This document shows, in pieces, positions 1 through 9,230 of a stretch of 39,643 nucleotides of DNA. The DNA is from Sphingobium sp. Its GTDB lineage: Bacteria > Pseudomonadota > Alphaproteobacteria > Sphingomonadales > Sphingomonadaceae. A program made the position numbers and the translations under genes. The first letter of the stretch is position 1. Each line of letters starts with the position of its first letter. The stretch covers positions 1-39,643 of the forward strand of contig JAGIAZ010000022.1 in the NCBI GenBank assembly GCA_017744605.1, in the 5' to 3' direction. The notes under the pieces were generated by a model. That model was not told the origin of the DNA. It saw only the letters and a program-made list of their open reading frames with translations, and ran no database searches.

Positions 1-153
1 GCGCATTGGCGTGTGCAGGATGCGGTCGACGAACAGCGCGCCGCTCTCCTTGTCGAACTCGTATTTCACGGGTTCGCCGCCGGTGGGCACTTCGATGATG
101 ACGTTGAGGCTCTCGGGCGGATTGTCGCCGACGGGAATGAGTTCGATGTTCAT
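1..153 (-). CDS. ppa: Inorganic pyrophosphatase, N-terminal part (runs off the left edge)
   Basis: Only the first 51 codons are present; the gene continues beyond the window start. The product hydrolyses pyrophosphate to phosphate in the cytoplasm, driving biosynthetic reactions forward. The start reads [20 protein letters not shown], followed by a segment with [14 protein letters not shown] and [12 protein letters not shown], which is the N-terminus of family I soluble pyrophosphatases. The active-site Asp cluster lies outside the window. The ATG begins three bases after the stop codon of the upstream M61 peptidase gene, with an AGG about ten bases before it, so the two are probably cotranscribed. 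Because this is a housekeeping enzyme, it may also have its own promoter inside the peptidase gene; I cannot see one clearly. Confidence 0.93.
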   Translation of the reverse strand, partial: MNIELIPVGDNPPESLNVIIEVPTGGEPVKYEFDKESGALFVDRILHTPMR

Positions 154-156
154 GAA

Positions 157-2136
157 TCAGCCTGTGCGATTGGATGGGCCGGCCGGCGCCTCGCCCGTTT
201 TGGGTGCGAGCAGCCGGTCGAGACTCGTTTCACCCTCTCCCACCTTTTCGAGGCGCGGATAGCGGATGCCGCCCGAATAATCGAGCGTGATTGTGCGATA
301 TCGCGTCCCTTGTTTGATAATCAGTGAAAGCGGATGTTTCTTGTCTGTCGCGTCCTTCAGGCCCGCCTTGAAGAGCTTGCCTGAAAATTCCTCGCTGTTC
401 ACGGCGACGATCCTGGTGCCGACGGTCAGGCCCGCGTCGAACGCCGGGCTATCCCAGACGACGGACTGGACATCGCCGGTGGTGGTCACGGTCATGCCGA
501 CCCCATAGCTCTGGTCGATCATCTTGCCGCTGTTCTCGCGGGACTTGTCGGTCATGTTCGGGGTTTCGCCGAAGACGAGCTTGTAGCCGCCCAGCGTGAA
601 GCCGCCCTTTGTGACTTCGGCGGTCGGCTCGTCGACGCGGGCCTTGAGGAAGCCGGCCCAGTCATAGGATGCGATCCCGTTCAGCGTGTCGATGATGTCC
701 TGGCGGTTGTAGGTGACTTGGCCCCAGTCGCCGTCCTTGATGCCGAAGAAGGCGCGGGCGAAATCGTCCATGCTCTTGGCGCCATCGGTCTCGCGGCGGA
801 TGATCGCGTCGGCCTCGAGCCAGATCATCATGCCTTCATTGTAATAATCCTCGTTGCGCTGCCAGCCGGACCAGGGGCGGGGGCGCCGCTTGGAGATAAT
901 GGGATCGAAGGTCGTGTCGTGAAGCGGGCGCCATGAGCGGCCGTTGGCGGTGTCGAGCCGCGCTGCGATCGAGGCGAGGGCGTCGAGCGTCTGCGCCTTG
1001 GTGTAGATGCCGGAGCGCGCGCCCAGCACATAGCCCCAGAACTGGTTCTGGCCCTCATACACCCAGAGCAGGTCGTTCTGCATCGGGGTTGCATAATCGG
1101 GCGTCCAGAGAAGGTCGGGGCGGCGGAACTTGCCGTCCCAGCTGTGGTTGAACTCGTGCGGCAGGATGTTGCGGGCCGCGGGGTCTTCCATCCAGTTGCT
1201 GAAATAGCCGGGATCGACCTTGTTCTCGCTGGAGCGGTGGTGCTCGAGGCCGATGCCGCCGAGCTTGTTCGAGATGGCGAGCAGAAAGTCGTAATGGTCG
1301 AAGTGGCGCGCGCCATAGAGCGCCATGGCTTCGTCGACGAGCTTCTTGTGCGCGGCGATCTGCTCGGGTGTGGCGATCAACTCGCTCGGCTCGTCGGCGA
1401 AGATGTTGAGCGTCACGTCATAGCCCAGGTCGACCGCGCGTGCATAGCGGCCCGCGAACAGCGGGGAGTCGACCAGCGTCTCATAGTCGGTCTCGTCATA
1501 GGCGACGACGCTCGCCTGGGCCGTGTTGGTCGCCGTGCCGCGCAGCGCCGTTGCGGCCGTCCAGCCCGCCGGCAGCGTCACCGTGGCCTGGATGGGCACG
1601 CGGCGGACATAATAGCCGGCCGGATAGACCGACAGCGCGTCCCACTGCAGGTTGGACATCACGTCCGTGACGGTGATGCGCCCCTGGTCGCTCGCGGTCG
1701 GCGCGAGATGCTGGAAGCGCAGCACGACATGGCTCGCGCCCGACGGCACGGTGATGTGCAGGGCAAAGACGTTCAGCGGGTCGCGTTGCCAGGCGACGCG
1801 CTGGCCATTGGCGGTGACGGTGATGCCGGCGATGTTCTGGATCGTGCCGCGGGCATCATGCTTGCCGGGCAGCCACTCCGGGAAGAGCAGCGTCAAAGGG
1901 CCCGGCCCCGCAACCGGAATCGTCTCCGTCACGTTGATGATGCGGCGAACCGTGTCGGTCGCATCGACCTCCAGCTTGATGGTGCCGCTGGCCCAGGGGA
2001 TGTCGCGCGCCTGCGGCACTGTGTCGACGATCGGCTGGGCCTGCGGCGCGGAGCGGGTGGCCGGTTGCTGGGCAAGGGCGGTGGTGGCGAGAACGGACGA
2101 GGAAATCAGGGCAAGCAATATATTGCGGGGCATCAT
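157..2136 (-). CDS. M61 family metallopeptidase with PDZ domain, secreted
   Basis: The product is a 659-residue zinc aminopeptidase-like protein of family M61 (glycyl aminopeptidase type), expected in the periplasm. The start was placed at the ATG giving MMPRNILLALISSSVLATTA, a clear signal peptide ending near ALAQQ; the open frame continues upstream without a credible start. The N-terminal half is the beta-rich M61 domain. The zinc motif HEFNH is at residues 327-331, followed by SWDGKFRRP, typical of the family. The last ~150 residues include a PDZ-like segment (YGVGMTV, then DSPAFDAGL and GTRIVAVN). It lies 68 bases downstream of the bestrophin-like gene on the same strand and three bases before ppa, so an operon is possible. 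The natural substrate is unknown. Confidence 0.9.
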   Translation of the reverse strand: MMPRNILLALISSSVLATTALAQQPATRSAPQAQPIVDTVPQARDIPWASGTIKLEVDATDTVRRIINVTETIPVAGPGPLTLLFPEWLPGKHDARGTIQNIAGITVTANGQRVAWQRDPLNVFALHITVPSGASHVVLRFQHLAPTASDQGRITVTDVMSNLQWDALSVYPAGYYVRRVPIQATVTLPAGWTAATALRGTATNTAQASVVAYDETDYETLVDSPLFAGRYARAVDLGYDVTLNIFADEPSELIATPEQIAAHKKLVDEAMALYGARHFDHYDFLLAISNKLGGIGLEHHRSSENKVDPGYFSNWMEDPAARNILPHEFNHSWDGKFRRPDLLWTPDYATPMQNDLLWVYEGQNQFWGYVLGARSGIYTKAQTLDALASIAARLDTANGRSWRPLHDTTFDPIISKRRPRPWSGWQRNEDYYNEGMMIWLEADAIIRRETDGAKSMDDFARAFFGIKDGDWGQVTYNRQDIIDTLNGIASYDWAGFLKARVDEPTAEVTKGGFTLGGYKLVFGETPNMTDKSRENSGKMIDQSYGVGMTVTTTGDVQSVVWDSPAFDAGLTVGTRIVAVNSEEFSGKLFKAGLKDATDKKHPLSLIIKQGTRYRTITLDYSGGIRYPRLEKVGEGETSLDRLLAPKTGEAPAGPSNRTG

Positions 2137-2204
2137 CGGCTCCGGAAGGGGGAATGGCCCACCATGCCGCCATGCGGCGGTCGCGTCCAGCGGCGGCGCA
2201 ATCC

Positions 2205-3095
2205 CTAGCTCAGGAAATAGTCGACGGCCGCCAGCGGCTCCGGCGGCGTCTTGCCGAGATGCGGGGCGATGCTGATCTCCGCGGCGCGGCAGATGGCGTC
2301 GAGCGGCAGGGCGTTCTGCGTCAGGCCGAAGGGGTGGCTCAGCTCCTCGCTCACCTCGGCCAGGCCCAGGAAGACATAGGCGACGATGCCCATGAACACC
2401 GGCGTCATCCAGCCGACCGGCCCGGCCAGCGCGAGCGGCAGCAGCAGGCAATAGAGATAGGTCGTGCGGTAGATGAGCAGCGAATAGACATAAGGCAAAG
2501 GCGTCTGCGCGATGCGTTCGCAGCCGGTCTGCTGCAGGCTCATGCTGGCGATGCGCTGGCTAAGCACCATCGCGCCGAAGCCGTCTATGGCGCCCGCGCG
2601 ATGTGCCTGGGCGATGGCGGTCGAGAGCATGTCGAGCGCTGCGGTCGGGGCGTGTGCGGCATCGCAGAGATCGCCGGCCAGCGCGCGGGCCGTCACATCG
2701 TCCTTCAGGCCGCGTAGGTTCGCGCGGTGGAGATGCAGGAACGCGACGGCGCCGTTCAGCAGCGCCTCGCGAAGCGCGGCGTCCGGCACGAAAATGTCGA
2801 CCTCGCGCGCCAGGCTGCGCATGTCGGCCAGCAGGCCGCCCCACAGCCGCCGCGCTTCCCACCAGCGGTCATAGGCGGCGTTGTTGCGAAAGCCGAGAAA
2901 CAGCGAGAGCGCGACGCCGAAGACAGTGAAGCCGATGCCGTCGATCACCGGGATGAAATCGAAATGTTGATGTGCCCAGACCATTGCGGCGGCCACGGCC
3001 ATGAGCGTCAGCACGCCCGGCGCGATCAGCGGCACGATCGAGCCGCGCAGCGCGAACAGCAGGTCGGGAAGGCGAGGGCGGTCGCGGATGATCAT
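2205..3095 (-). CDS. Bestrophin-like membrane channel (UPF0187)
   Basis: A 296-residue membrane protein of the bestrophin/UPF0187 family, whose members form ion channels in the inner membrane. Diagnostic features are an N-terminal MIIRDRPRLPDLLFALRGS segment, a transmembrane helix (about residues 20-40), a second helix, and the family signature FLGFRNNAAYDRWWEARRLWG near residues 65-85. A C-terminal helix pair and the end PLDAICRAAEISI also fit. The start is the ATG at 3095, which matches the family's N-terminus; a longer frame of 20 residues upstream has no family resemblance. The physiological ion is not deducible. It is probably the first gene of a unit with the M61 peptidase. Confidence 0.85.
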   Translation of the reverse strand: MIIRDRPRLPDLLFALRGSIVPLIAPGVLTLMAVAAAMVWAHQHFDFIPVIDGIGFTVFGVALSLFLGFRNNAAYDRWWEARRLWGGLLADMRSLAREVDIFVPDAALREALLNGAVAFLHLHRANLRGLKDDVTARALAGDLCDAAHAPTAALDMLSTAIAQAHRAGAIDGFGAMVLSQRIASMSLQQTGCERIAQTPLPYVYSLLIYRTTYLYCLLLPLALAGPVGWMTPVFMGIVAYVFLGLAEVSEELSHPFGLTQNALPLDAICRAAEISIAPHLGKTPPEPLAAVDYFLS

Positions 3096-3161
3096 GGGCG
3101 CGCTATCGTCGGTCTTTGGGTGTGGGGCAAGGTAGATGGCAAGGCGCGATCCCATTCAAGC

Positions 3162-3248
3162 GTCATGCTGAACTTGTTTCAGCATCCATCTCTCGATCGA
3201 GCGGGATGCTAGACGGCAAAATGGACCCTGAAACAAGTTCAGGGTGAC
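3162..3248. repeat. REP pair (BIME-like), family 1
   Basis: Two facing REP sequences: 3162-3187 has stem ATGCTGAA/TTCAGCAT around loop CTTGT, and 3223-3248 is the inverted partner with stem ACCCTGAA/TTCAGGGT. Both carry outer GTCA or TGAC ends. The same family recurs at 6470-6557, 6916-6950 and, degenerate, at 10072-10095, and forms the ends of the composite elements at 10.2-10.5 and 19.5 kb. This 322-base gap between the bestrophin and monooxygenase genes (3096-3417) otherwise shows no gene. Confidence 0.9.
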
Positions 3249-3417
3249 GGAGAGTGGGTGAGTGGCATCAACCTCAAGCAACGCGCGGCTACGTTTCGCC
3301 CCGCGCCATGCTGCCCGTCTGCGTAGGCTCGCATCGAGTGTGCTTCGGCGCTAGCATCCTTTGCAGACAAACGGTTTACCGGAGTCGCACACGGCCCGGC
3401 GGCAAAAGGAGAGAGCG

Positions 3418-4530
3418 ATGCATGTAGGTCTCGCAACCGGAATGGCGCACCAGCGCGGCAATGATTATCCGGATGTCCAGTTCGTCCAGGAAGAGGTCGA
3501 GAATCTGGTGCTGGCCGAGGAGCTGGGTTTCGACTCGGTGTGGATCACCGAGCATCACTTCTCCGATTATTCCATGTCCAACGACCCGCTGCAGCTGCTC
3601 ACCTACATTGCCGGGCGGACCAAGCGCATCAAGCTCGGCACGCAGGTCATCATCGTGCCCTGGCACGATCCGGTTCGGCTGGCCGAGAGCATCATCAACC
3701 TCGACATCCTCTCCCGCGGCCGGGCGATCCTCGGCTTCGGCAATGGCCTCGCGCCGCATGAATATCAGGGGCTGCGCATCGACCAGAACAATGCGCGCGA
3801 GCTCTATACCGAGATCCTCGAGCTGGTGATCCCGGCGCTGGAGACCGGCGTCATCGAGGGCGAGGGCGCTCTCATCAAGCAGCCGCGCCGCGAACTGCGC
3901 CCGCGTCCGCTCAAGAGCTTCGAGGGACGCAAATTCTGCGGTTCGCTGTCCGGCAGCTCGATGAAGACCGCCGCCATGCTCGGCTTCGGCAACATGATCC
4001 TGATGCTGCCCCAGCGCGGCAAGGAGGTCCCGCCGGACATGTACACCGGCGTCTGGCAGGAGGTCCGGAACGACGGCACGCTGCCCCCGCCGCCCATGCT
4101 CGGCGGCAACTATTATCTCGACGAGAGCGCCGAATATGCGCAGCTCCAGGGCGAGAAATATCTCGCCAACACGATGCGCGCCGCGATCCGCAATTACAGC
4201 CTCGACAAGCCGGGGCTGTTCCTCGGCATCAAGGGTTATGAGAGCTATGACAAGCTGGCGATGGCCGAGGAGGCGATCGAGCCATACGTCGCAGAATTCG
4301 GCAAGCAGGCCGTGACCGGCACGCCGCAGCAGATCCTCGACCGCATGTGGGAACTGAAGGAAATCTACAAGCCGCAGGGCTTCTTCCCGCACGTCTATTA
4401 TGGCGGCATGCCACAGGCCGAGGCGATGAAGAACATCAGGATGTTCGCCGAAAAGTGCCTGCCCGAGATCAAGAGCTGGGAAGCCGACGCTGCCTCGATC
4501 GACGACCGGTTTCTGGAAGCGGCGGAGTAA
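3418..4530 (+). CDS. LLM-class flavin-dependent monooxygenase (bacterial luciferase-like)
   Basis: A 370-residue cytoplasmic flavin-dependent oxidoreductase of the luciferase-like monooxygenase superfamily, using reduced FMN/F420-type cofactor to oxidise an unidentified substrate. The start at 3418 follows an AAGGAGAGAGCG ribosome-binding site; the frame extends 19 codons upstream without a better signal. Visible family signatures are GFDSVWITEHHFSDY (about residues 38-52), the TKRIKLGTQVIIVPWHDPVRLAE strand-helix block, and RAILGFGNGLAPHEYQG, which is the usual glycine-rich segment after the SRGR motif. Length is normal. It stands alone between a REP pair and the orphan gene at 4550. Similar proteins are common in sphingomonads that degrade aromatics, but nothing here identifies the substrate. 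Confidence 0.85.
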   Translation: MHVGLATGMAHQRGNDYPDVQFVQEEVENLVLAEELGFDSVWITEHHFSDYSMSNDPLQLLTYIAGRTKRIKLGTQVIIVPWHDPVRLAESIINLDILSRGRAILGFGNGLAPHEYQGLRIDQNNARELYTEILELVIPALETGVIEGEGALIKQPRRELRPRPLKSFEGRKFCGSLSGSSMKTAAMLGFGNMILMLPQRGKEVPPDMYTGVWQEVRNDGTLPPPPMLGGNYYLDESAEYAQLQGEKYLANTMRAAIRNYSLDKPGLFLGIKGYESYDKLAMAEEAIEPYVAEFGKQAVTGTPQQILDRMWELKEIYKPQGFFPHVYYGGMPQAEAMKNIRMFAEKCLPEIKSWEADAASIDDRFLEAAE

Positions 4531-4549
4531 GGCGAGTTCGGAGAGCAGG

Positions 4550-4960
4550 GTGTCGAAAATCAATCATGGCCGCCCCCAAATCCGCCTATTAGACAATCTC
4601 CGACGGGAATTGGACAAGGCAGGCGATCCAGAGTTCACCATTCAGGCCTCTGGGGAGCCAGCGTTTTGGCAGCAAATCGCTGAAAGACCCGCAGCTCTTT
4701 CAGCGTTAGCGAATTTGCTCAAAAGCATATCAGATTGGGTTGATGACGAGAGTTCGCAGTTCTCAATCTTGAATCCGCCCGAGGACGTCAAGTTAGCGTA
4801 CAAGACTTTTGCAAGCGCAAGAGTATCTCACCGATATGATAATTCATACAGTGGAGAGAGTTGGATAAGAGACGGAATGCTAAGCGAGAACATTGATTAT
4901 CGAGCGATCAGTCAGTTCTTTGAGACCCTGTTTGATAATCATAAAACCCGTTCGTGCTGA
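4550..4960 (+). CDS. Orphan AT-rich hypothetical protein, 3' end formed by a REP
   Basis: A 136-residue frame beginning at GTG with GGAG about nine bases upstream. I do not recognise a family. The protein is soluble, with acidic and Trp-containing stretches (AFWQQIAERP, ISDWVDDESSQ, DNSYSGESWIRDG). Base composition is visibly lower in GC than the neighbours, with many A/T-ending codons rare elsewhere in the window, which suggests recent acquisition or relaxed constraint. The final residues KTRSC are read from the REP that begins at 4949, so the original C-terminus was probably lost or replaced when the repeat arrived. It could be a decaying gene. Its function cannot be inferred from the neighbours. 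Confidence 0.5.
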   Translation: MSKINHGRPQIRLLDNLRRELDKAGDPEFTIQASGEPAFWQQIAERPAALSALANLLKSISDWVDDESSQFSILNPPEDVKLAYKTFASARVSHRYDNSYSGESWIRDGMLSENIDYRAISQFFETLFDNHKTRSC

Positions 4961-5026
4961 GCTTGTCGAAGCACCTTCCTTTTTCCTGAAGAAGGAGAGC
5001 CCTTCGACAGGCTCAGGGCGAACGGA
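4949..5026. repeat. REP pair, family 2 (CTGAGCTTGTCGAAG type)
   Basis: Facing imperfect palindromes built on CGTTCGTGCTGAGCTTGTCG (from 4949) and its partner CTTCGACAGGCTCAGGGCG (to about 5026). The spacer holds a small CTTCC/GGAAG-type dyad. The left half supplies the stop codon of the orphan gene. The rest of the gap up to hisS (5027-5215) shows no gene and no clear promoter. Confidence 0.8.
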
Positions 5027-5215
5027 GTCTTGTTGCGAAAGGAACGTTTGTCCTTCGGCCGTTTGCTCTGTTTCCCATTCCGACATGCCCGGCCGAAACA
5101 TATCGGGAACTATATGGTCCGGGCATGCTGTTTTCCCGTCTTGCAAAGCGTATCCGGCATGTCCTGGCGCGGTAGCATTTGTCTGATACGGACATAAACG
5201 CTAGACGCGCTCCCC

Positions 5216-6445
5216 ATGGCGAAAATCGAGACACCCCGGCCCATTCGCGGCACGCAGGACATGTTGGGCGATAGCGCGGACCGCTTCGCGCATGTCGTCG
5301 AAACCTTCGAGCGCGTGCGCAAGCTCTATGGCTTCAAGCGCATCGAGGTGCCGGTGTTCGAGGCCACGTCGGTCTTTTCGCGCTCGCTGGGCGAAACCAC
5401 CGATGTCGTCTCCAAGGAGATGTACACGTTCGAGGATCGCGGCGGCGACAGCGTCACGCTGCGCCCCGAGTTCACCGCCGGCATCGCGCGCGCCTACATC
5501 ACCGAGGGCTGGCAGCAATATGCGCCGCTCAAGGTGACGACTCACGGGCCATTGTTTCGCTATGAGCGCCCGCAAAAGGGACGCTACCGCCAGTTCCACC
5601 AGCTCGACGCCGAGATCATCGGCGCGGCCGAGCCGTTGGCCGATGCCGAGCTGCTGATCTTCGCCGACCAGTTGCTGAAGGAGCTCGGCGTCAGCGAGGG
5701 CGTGACGCTCACGCTCAACACGCTCGGCGACAGCGAGACGCGCGAGGCCTGGCGGCAGGCGCTTGTTCGCCACTTCGAGGGCAATCGCGGCGATCTTAGC
5801 GAGGAGAGCCAGGAGCGGCTTCTCAAGAATCCGTTGCGCATCCTGGACAGCAAGGACCCGCGCGACCGTCCGATCGCTGACGCCGCGCCGGAGATCGACG
5901 CGCACATGTCGAGCGAGGCGGGCACCTTCTTCGAGGCGGTCACCAAGGGCTTGGACGCGGCCGGCGTCGCCTGGACCCGCAATCCACGCCTCGTCCGCGG
6001 CCTCGATTATTATCGCCACACCGCCTTCGAGTTCGTGACCGACCGTCTGGGCGCGCAGGGCACGGTGCTGGGCGGCGGCCGCTATGACGGCCTGATCGAG
6101 GCGCTGGGCGGTCCGCACACGCCGGCGGTCGGCTGGGCGGCGGGGATCGAGCGGCTGGGGATGCTGCTGGAGAACGTCCAAAGTGGTCCTTTGGACGTGG
6201 TCGTTGTTGTCGAAGATGATCAAGCTGTGATGACAGGCGTGAAAGTCTTGGCTGAGCTTCGGCGTGCGGGTTTTGCCGGAGAGCTTGCGGCCTCGGGCTC
6301 CCCTCGGAAGAGGTTTGACAAGGCCGTCAAAACCCACCCTCGAACGATCTTGTCGCTGACTGCCGAGGGTGGGCGATTGAAGGTCCTTGACCCAAAAAAT
6401 GATCTGCCAAAAATCTCTGCATTTTTCGCTGAGTATCAGTGGTGA
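5216..6445 (+). CDS. hisS: Histidyl-tRNA synthetase, with compositionally atypical C-terminal domain
   Basis: Class II aminoacyl-tRNA synthetase (409 residues) charging tRNA-His in the cytoplasm. Motif 1 lies in the N-terminal 80 residues. Motif 2 is [19 protein letters not shown] around Arg115. The histidine-binding signature RGLDYY is at 261-266, and motif 3 is [12 protein letters not shown] near residue 310. The anticodon-binding domain follows from about residue 321. Length is normal. From about position 6176 to the stop, codon use changes: many codons end in T or A (gtt, gat, gct, aaa, ttg), unlike the GC-ending codons before it and in prfA. The reading frame is intact and the C-terminal domain keeps a plausible fold ([22 protein letters not shown]). 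The start ATG lacks an obvious Shine-Dalgarno sequence. Confidence 0.95.
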   Translation: MAKIETPRPIRGTQDMLGDSADRFAHVVETFERVRKLYGFKRIEVPVFEATSVFSRSLGETTDVVSKEMYTFEDRGGDSVTLRPEFTAGIARAYITEGWQQYAPLKVTTHGPLFRYERPQKGRYRQFHQLDAEIIGAAEPLADAELLIFADQLLKELGVSEGVTLTLNTLGDSETREAWRQALVRHFEGNRGDLSEESQERLLKNPLRILDSKDPRDRPIADAAPEIDAHMSSEAGTFFEAVTKGLDAAGVAWTRNPRLVRGLDYYRHTAFEFVTDRLGAQGTVLGGGRYDGLIEALGGPHTPAVGWAAGIERLGMLLENVQSGPLDVVVVVEDDQAVMTGVKVLAELRRAGFAGELAASGSPRKRFDKAVKTHPRTILSLTAEGGRLKVLDPKNDLPKISAFFAEYQW

Positions 6446-6469
6446 AAGCTCCATCCGCCCATGCGCCCC

Positions 6470-6557
6470 GTCACCCTGAACGTGTTTCAGGGTCCATGGC
6501 GCTCCACGTCCGAACCGGCGCTCCATGGATGCTGAAACAAGTTCAGCATGACGGTGT
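6470..6557. repeat. REP pair, family 1, left boundary of the GIY-YIG unit
   Basis: The left REP (6470-6495) is a CACCCTGAA type with loop CGTGT. The right REP (6523-6557) is the inverted type with stem ATGCTGAA/TTCAGCAT. The 35 bases 6523-6557 recur exactly at 6916-6950 in the same orientation, so the GIY-YIG gene sits between direct repeats. Confidence 0.92.
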
Positions 6558-6576
6558 TGTGGCCGGCGAGGGCAGA

Positions 6577-6897
6577 TCAGCGCCCCGGATGGAACGGTTC
6601 GGCCAGACCCCAGGTCACCGCAAGATCGGTCCAGTCGGGATTGCTTTCCTCGATCAGGTTGATCTTCCAGATGCGATGCCAGCGCTTCAGCTGCTTTTCG
6701 CGGGTGATGGCGTTCTCCATGGTTTCGAAAAACTCGGCATGGACGAGACGGTAGACCCGATAGCGCGACGTAAAGCCCTCGATCTCGCCGGAGCGATGTT
6801 GCCATATGCGTGCGGCAAGATCGGATGTAACGCCGACGTACAGCGTTCCGCGCTTCTGACTTGCGAGGATGTAGGTGCACGGGTTCCGACGCTCCAT
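6577..6897 (-). CDS. GIY-YIG nuclease family protein (single-domain)
   Basis: A 106-residue single-domain GIY-YIG endonuclease-like protein (UvrC N-terminal/YhbQ superfamily). The fold signature is present: TYILASQKRGTLYVGVTSDL, in which TYI and YVG stand for GIY and YIG, followed by the Arg of the first helix (ARIWQHR), a Tyr/His segment (RVYRLVHAEFFE), the catalytic Glu region (METMENAITREKQLKRW) and a C-terminal WK...NPDW motif typical of the subfamily. The start was put at the ATG giving MERRNPCTY. The frame also stays open into the flanking REP, where an ATG inside the palindrome would add 15 residues starting MLNLFQHP. Neither start has a strong Shine-Dalgarno sequence. The gene lies antisense between hisS and prfA and is bracketed by 35-bp perfect REP direct repeats. 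Its biological role is unknown; small proteins of this class are usually described only as putative endonucleases. Confidence 0.85.
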   Translation of the reverse strand: MERRNPCTYILASQKRGTLYVGVTSDLAARIWQHRSGEIEGFTSRYRVYRLVHAEFFETMENAITREKQLKRWHRIWKINLIEESNPDWTDLAVTWGLAEPFHPGR

Positions 6898-6915
6898 GCC
6901 GAACCCAATGCCGCG

Positions 6916-6950
6916 CCATGGATGCTGAAACAAGTTCAGCATGACGGTGT
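6916..6950 (-). repeat. Single REP, family 1, right boundary of the GIY-YIG unit
   Basis: Exact 35-base copy of 6523-6557, same orientation. It begins CCATGGATGCTG and ends GACGGTGT, with stem ATGCTGAA/TTCAGCAT. It ends 12 bases before the prfA start codon, so it probably lies in the prfA 5' leader. Confidence 0.92.
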
Positions 6951-6962
6951 GAAAGAACGCAA

Positions 6963-8042
<1,080 letters not shown>

Positions 8043-8043
8043 C

Positions 8044-8895
8044 ATGTCCGACATCTCCCGGCGCGGCCATGGCCCGCTGGAAAGCTGGCTGCGCCAGGCG
8101 ATGGCACGCCTCACCGGATCGACCGGCACGCCCCGGCTCGATGCGGAATTGCTCGCCGCCCATGCGCTCGGCATGACACGCGAGGAGATGATCCTGCGCC
8201 TGCCCGATCTGGCCCTGCCCAGCGGACTCGACGGCTTGCTCGAACGACGCCTGCGGCACGAGCCGATCGCCCAGATCGTCGGCCAACGCGACTTCTGGAC
8301 GCTGACGCTCAAGGTGACGCGCGACGTGCTCTGTCCGCGACCCGAAAGCGAGACCCTCATCGAGGCGGCGATCGATCATTTTTGCGAGGGTCGCGAGCCG
8401 GACCGCATCCTCGATCTCGGCACCGGTTCGGGCGCGCTGCTGCTCGCCGCGCTCGATCTCTGGCCGGACGCGACCGGTCTCGGCATCGACATCTCGGCGC
8501 CGGCCCTGGCCATCGCCCGCGAGAACGCGCAGGCGACGGGCATGGCGGACCGCGCGCAATTCCGTCAGGGCGACTGGGCGACGGGCCTCTCCGAGCGTTT
8601 CGATCTCATCCTGTGCAATCCGCCCTATATTCGCGACGACGCCATGCTGCCGAGCGACGTGGCGCATTATGAGCCGGCTTTGGCCCTGTTCGGCGGGGAA
8701 GATGGCCTCGATCCCTATCGCATCCTCTCGCTGCGCATCGCGGACCTGCTGATGCCGGGCGGCGTCGCCCTGTTCGAGATCGGCTTCGATCAGGGCGAGA
8801 GCGCGGCGAATCTCTTCCGCGACGCCTTTCTCGACGTCGTGCTTCGGCGCGATCTTGCTGGAAATGCGCGCTGTCTGGTCGTCACCAGGCCCTAG
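8044..8895 (+). CDS. prmC: Release factor glutamine N5-methyltransferase
   Basis: A SAM-dependent methyltransferase of 283 residues that methylates the GGQ glutamine of release factors. It shows the helical N-terminal substrate domain (LDAELLAAHALGMTREEM), motif I ILDLGTGSGALLLAAL near residue 122, and the catalytic NPPY at 192-195, followed by the family's YIRDD and EPALALFGGEDGLD segments. The start ATG is one base after the prfA stop; an open extension of 21 codons upstream is a frame-shifted reading of prfA and is not used. No terminator is evident directly after the stop. Confidence 0.96.
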   Translation: MSDISRRGHGPLESWLRQAMARLTGSTGTPRLDAELLAAHALGMTREEMILRLPDLALPSGLDGLLERRLRHEPIAQIVGQRDFWTLTLKVTRDVLCPRPESETLIEAAIDHFCEGREPDRILDLGTGSGALLLAALDLWPDATGLGIDISAPALAIARENAQATGMADRAQFRQGDWATGLSERFDLILCNPPYIRDDAMLPSDVAHYEPALALFGGEDGLDPYRILSLRIADLLMPGGVALFEIGFDQGESAANLFRDAFLDVVLRRDLAGNARCLVVTRP

Positions 8896-9230
8896 CCTGT
8901 TCGTCCTGGCGGAGCGCACGGCCTTGTTTCGGGATGGCTGAAACCTATATCCGTGCTGAACGCGCTTTTTTAACGCTCTTGTGCGAATTTCTCTTGGTTT
9001 GAGACGCCGGAGCGTCTATCTGGCGAGCCAAGGTTGCTGCTGTCCGCATGCGGGGAGCGTTTGGACGGGCGGCCTGCTCCCACAGTTTTGGCGGCGTTCG
9101 AAGATGGAGCCGTTAGCCGAAGCGCGGGGCGCGAGGGCATATATTCGGCCTTCGCCGCCCGCAGCGCGCATAGAGGCTAAAGCCGCGCCAGCAGGACAAA
9201 GGTTTTTGTCGTAACCATAGGGACGAACCG
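8896..9230. other. Gene-free leader upstream of the DUF4167 gene
   Basis: These 335 bases show no credible frame on either strand. They contain a perfect hairpin AGACGC-CGGA-GCGTCT (9002-9017), a 10-base palindrome CCGCATGCGG (9044-9053) and several A/T-rich patches (CGCTTTTTTAACGC near 8966). This is a plausible location for the DUF4167 promoter and a long 5' untranslated region. I do not recognise an RNA gene. Confidence 0.4.

Noticed and set aside
3376..4563. Minus-strand frame of 395 codons opposite the luciferase-like gene
   Set aside because: No family resemblance, no start signal; the plus strand has a strong ribosome-binding site and a complete enzyme.
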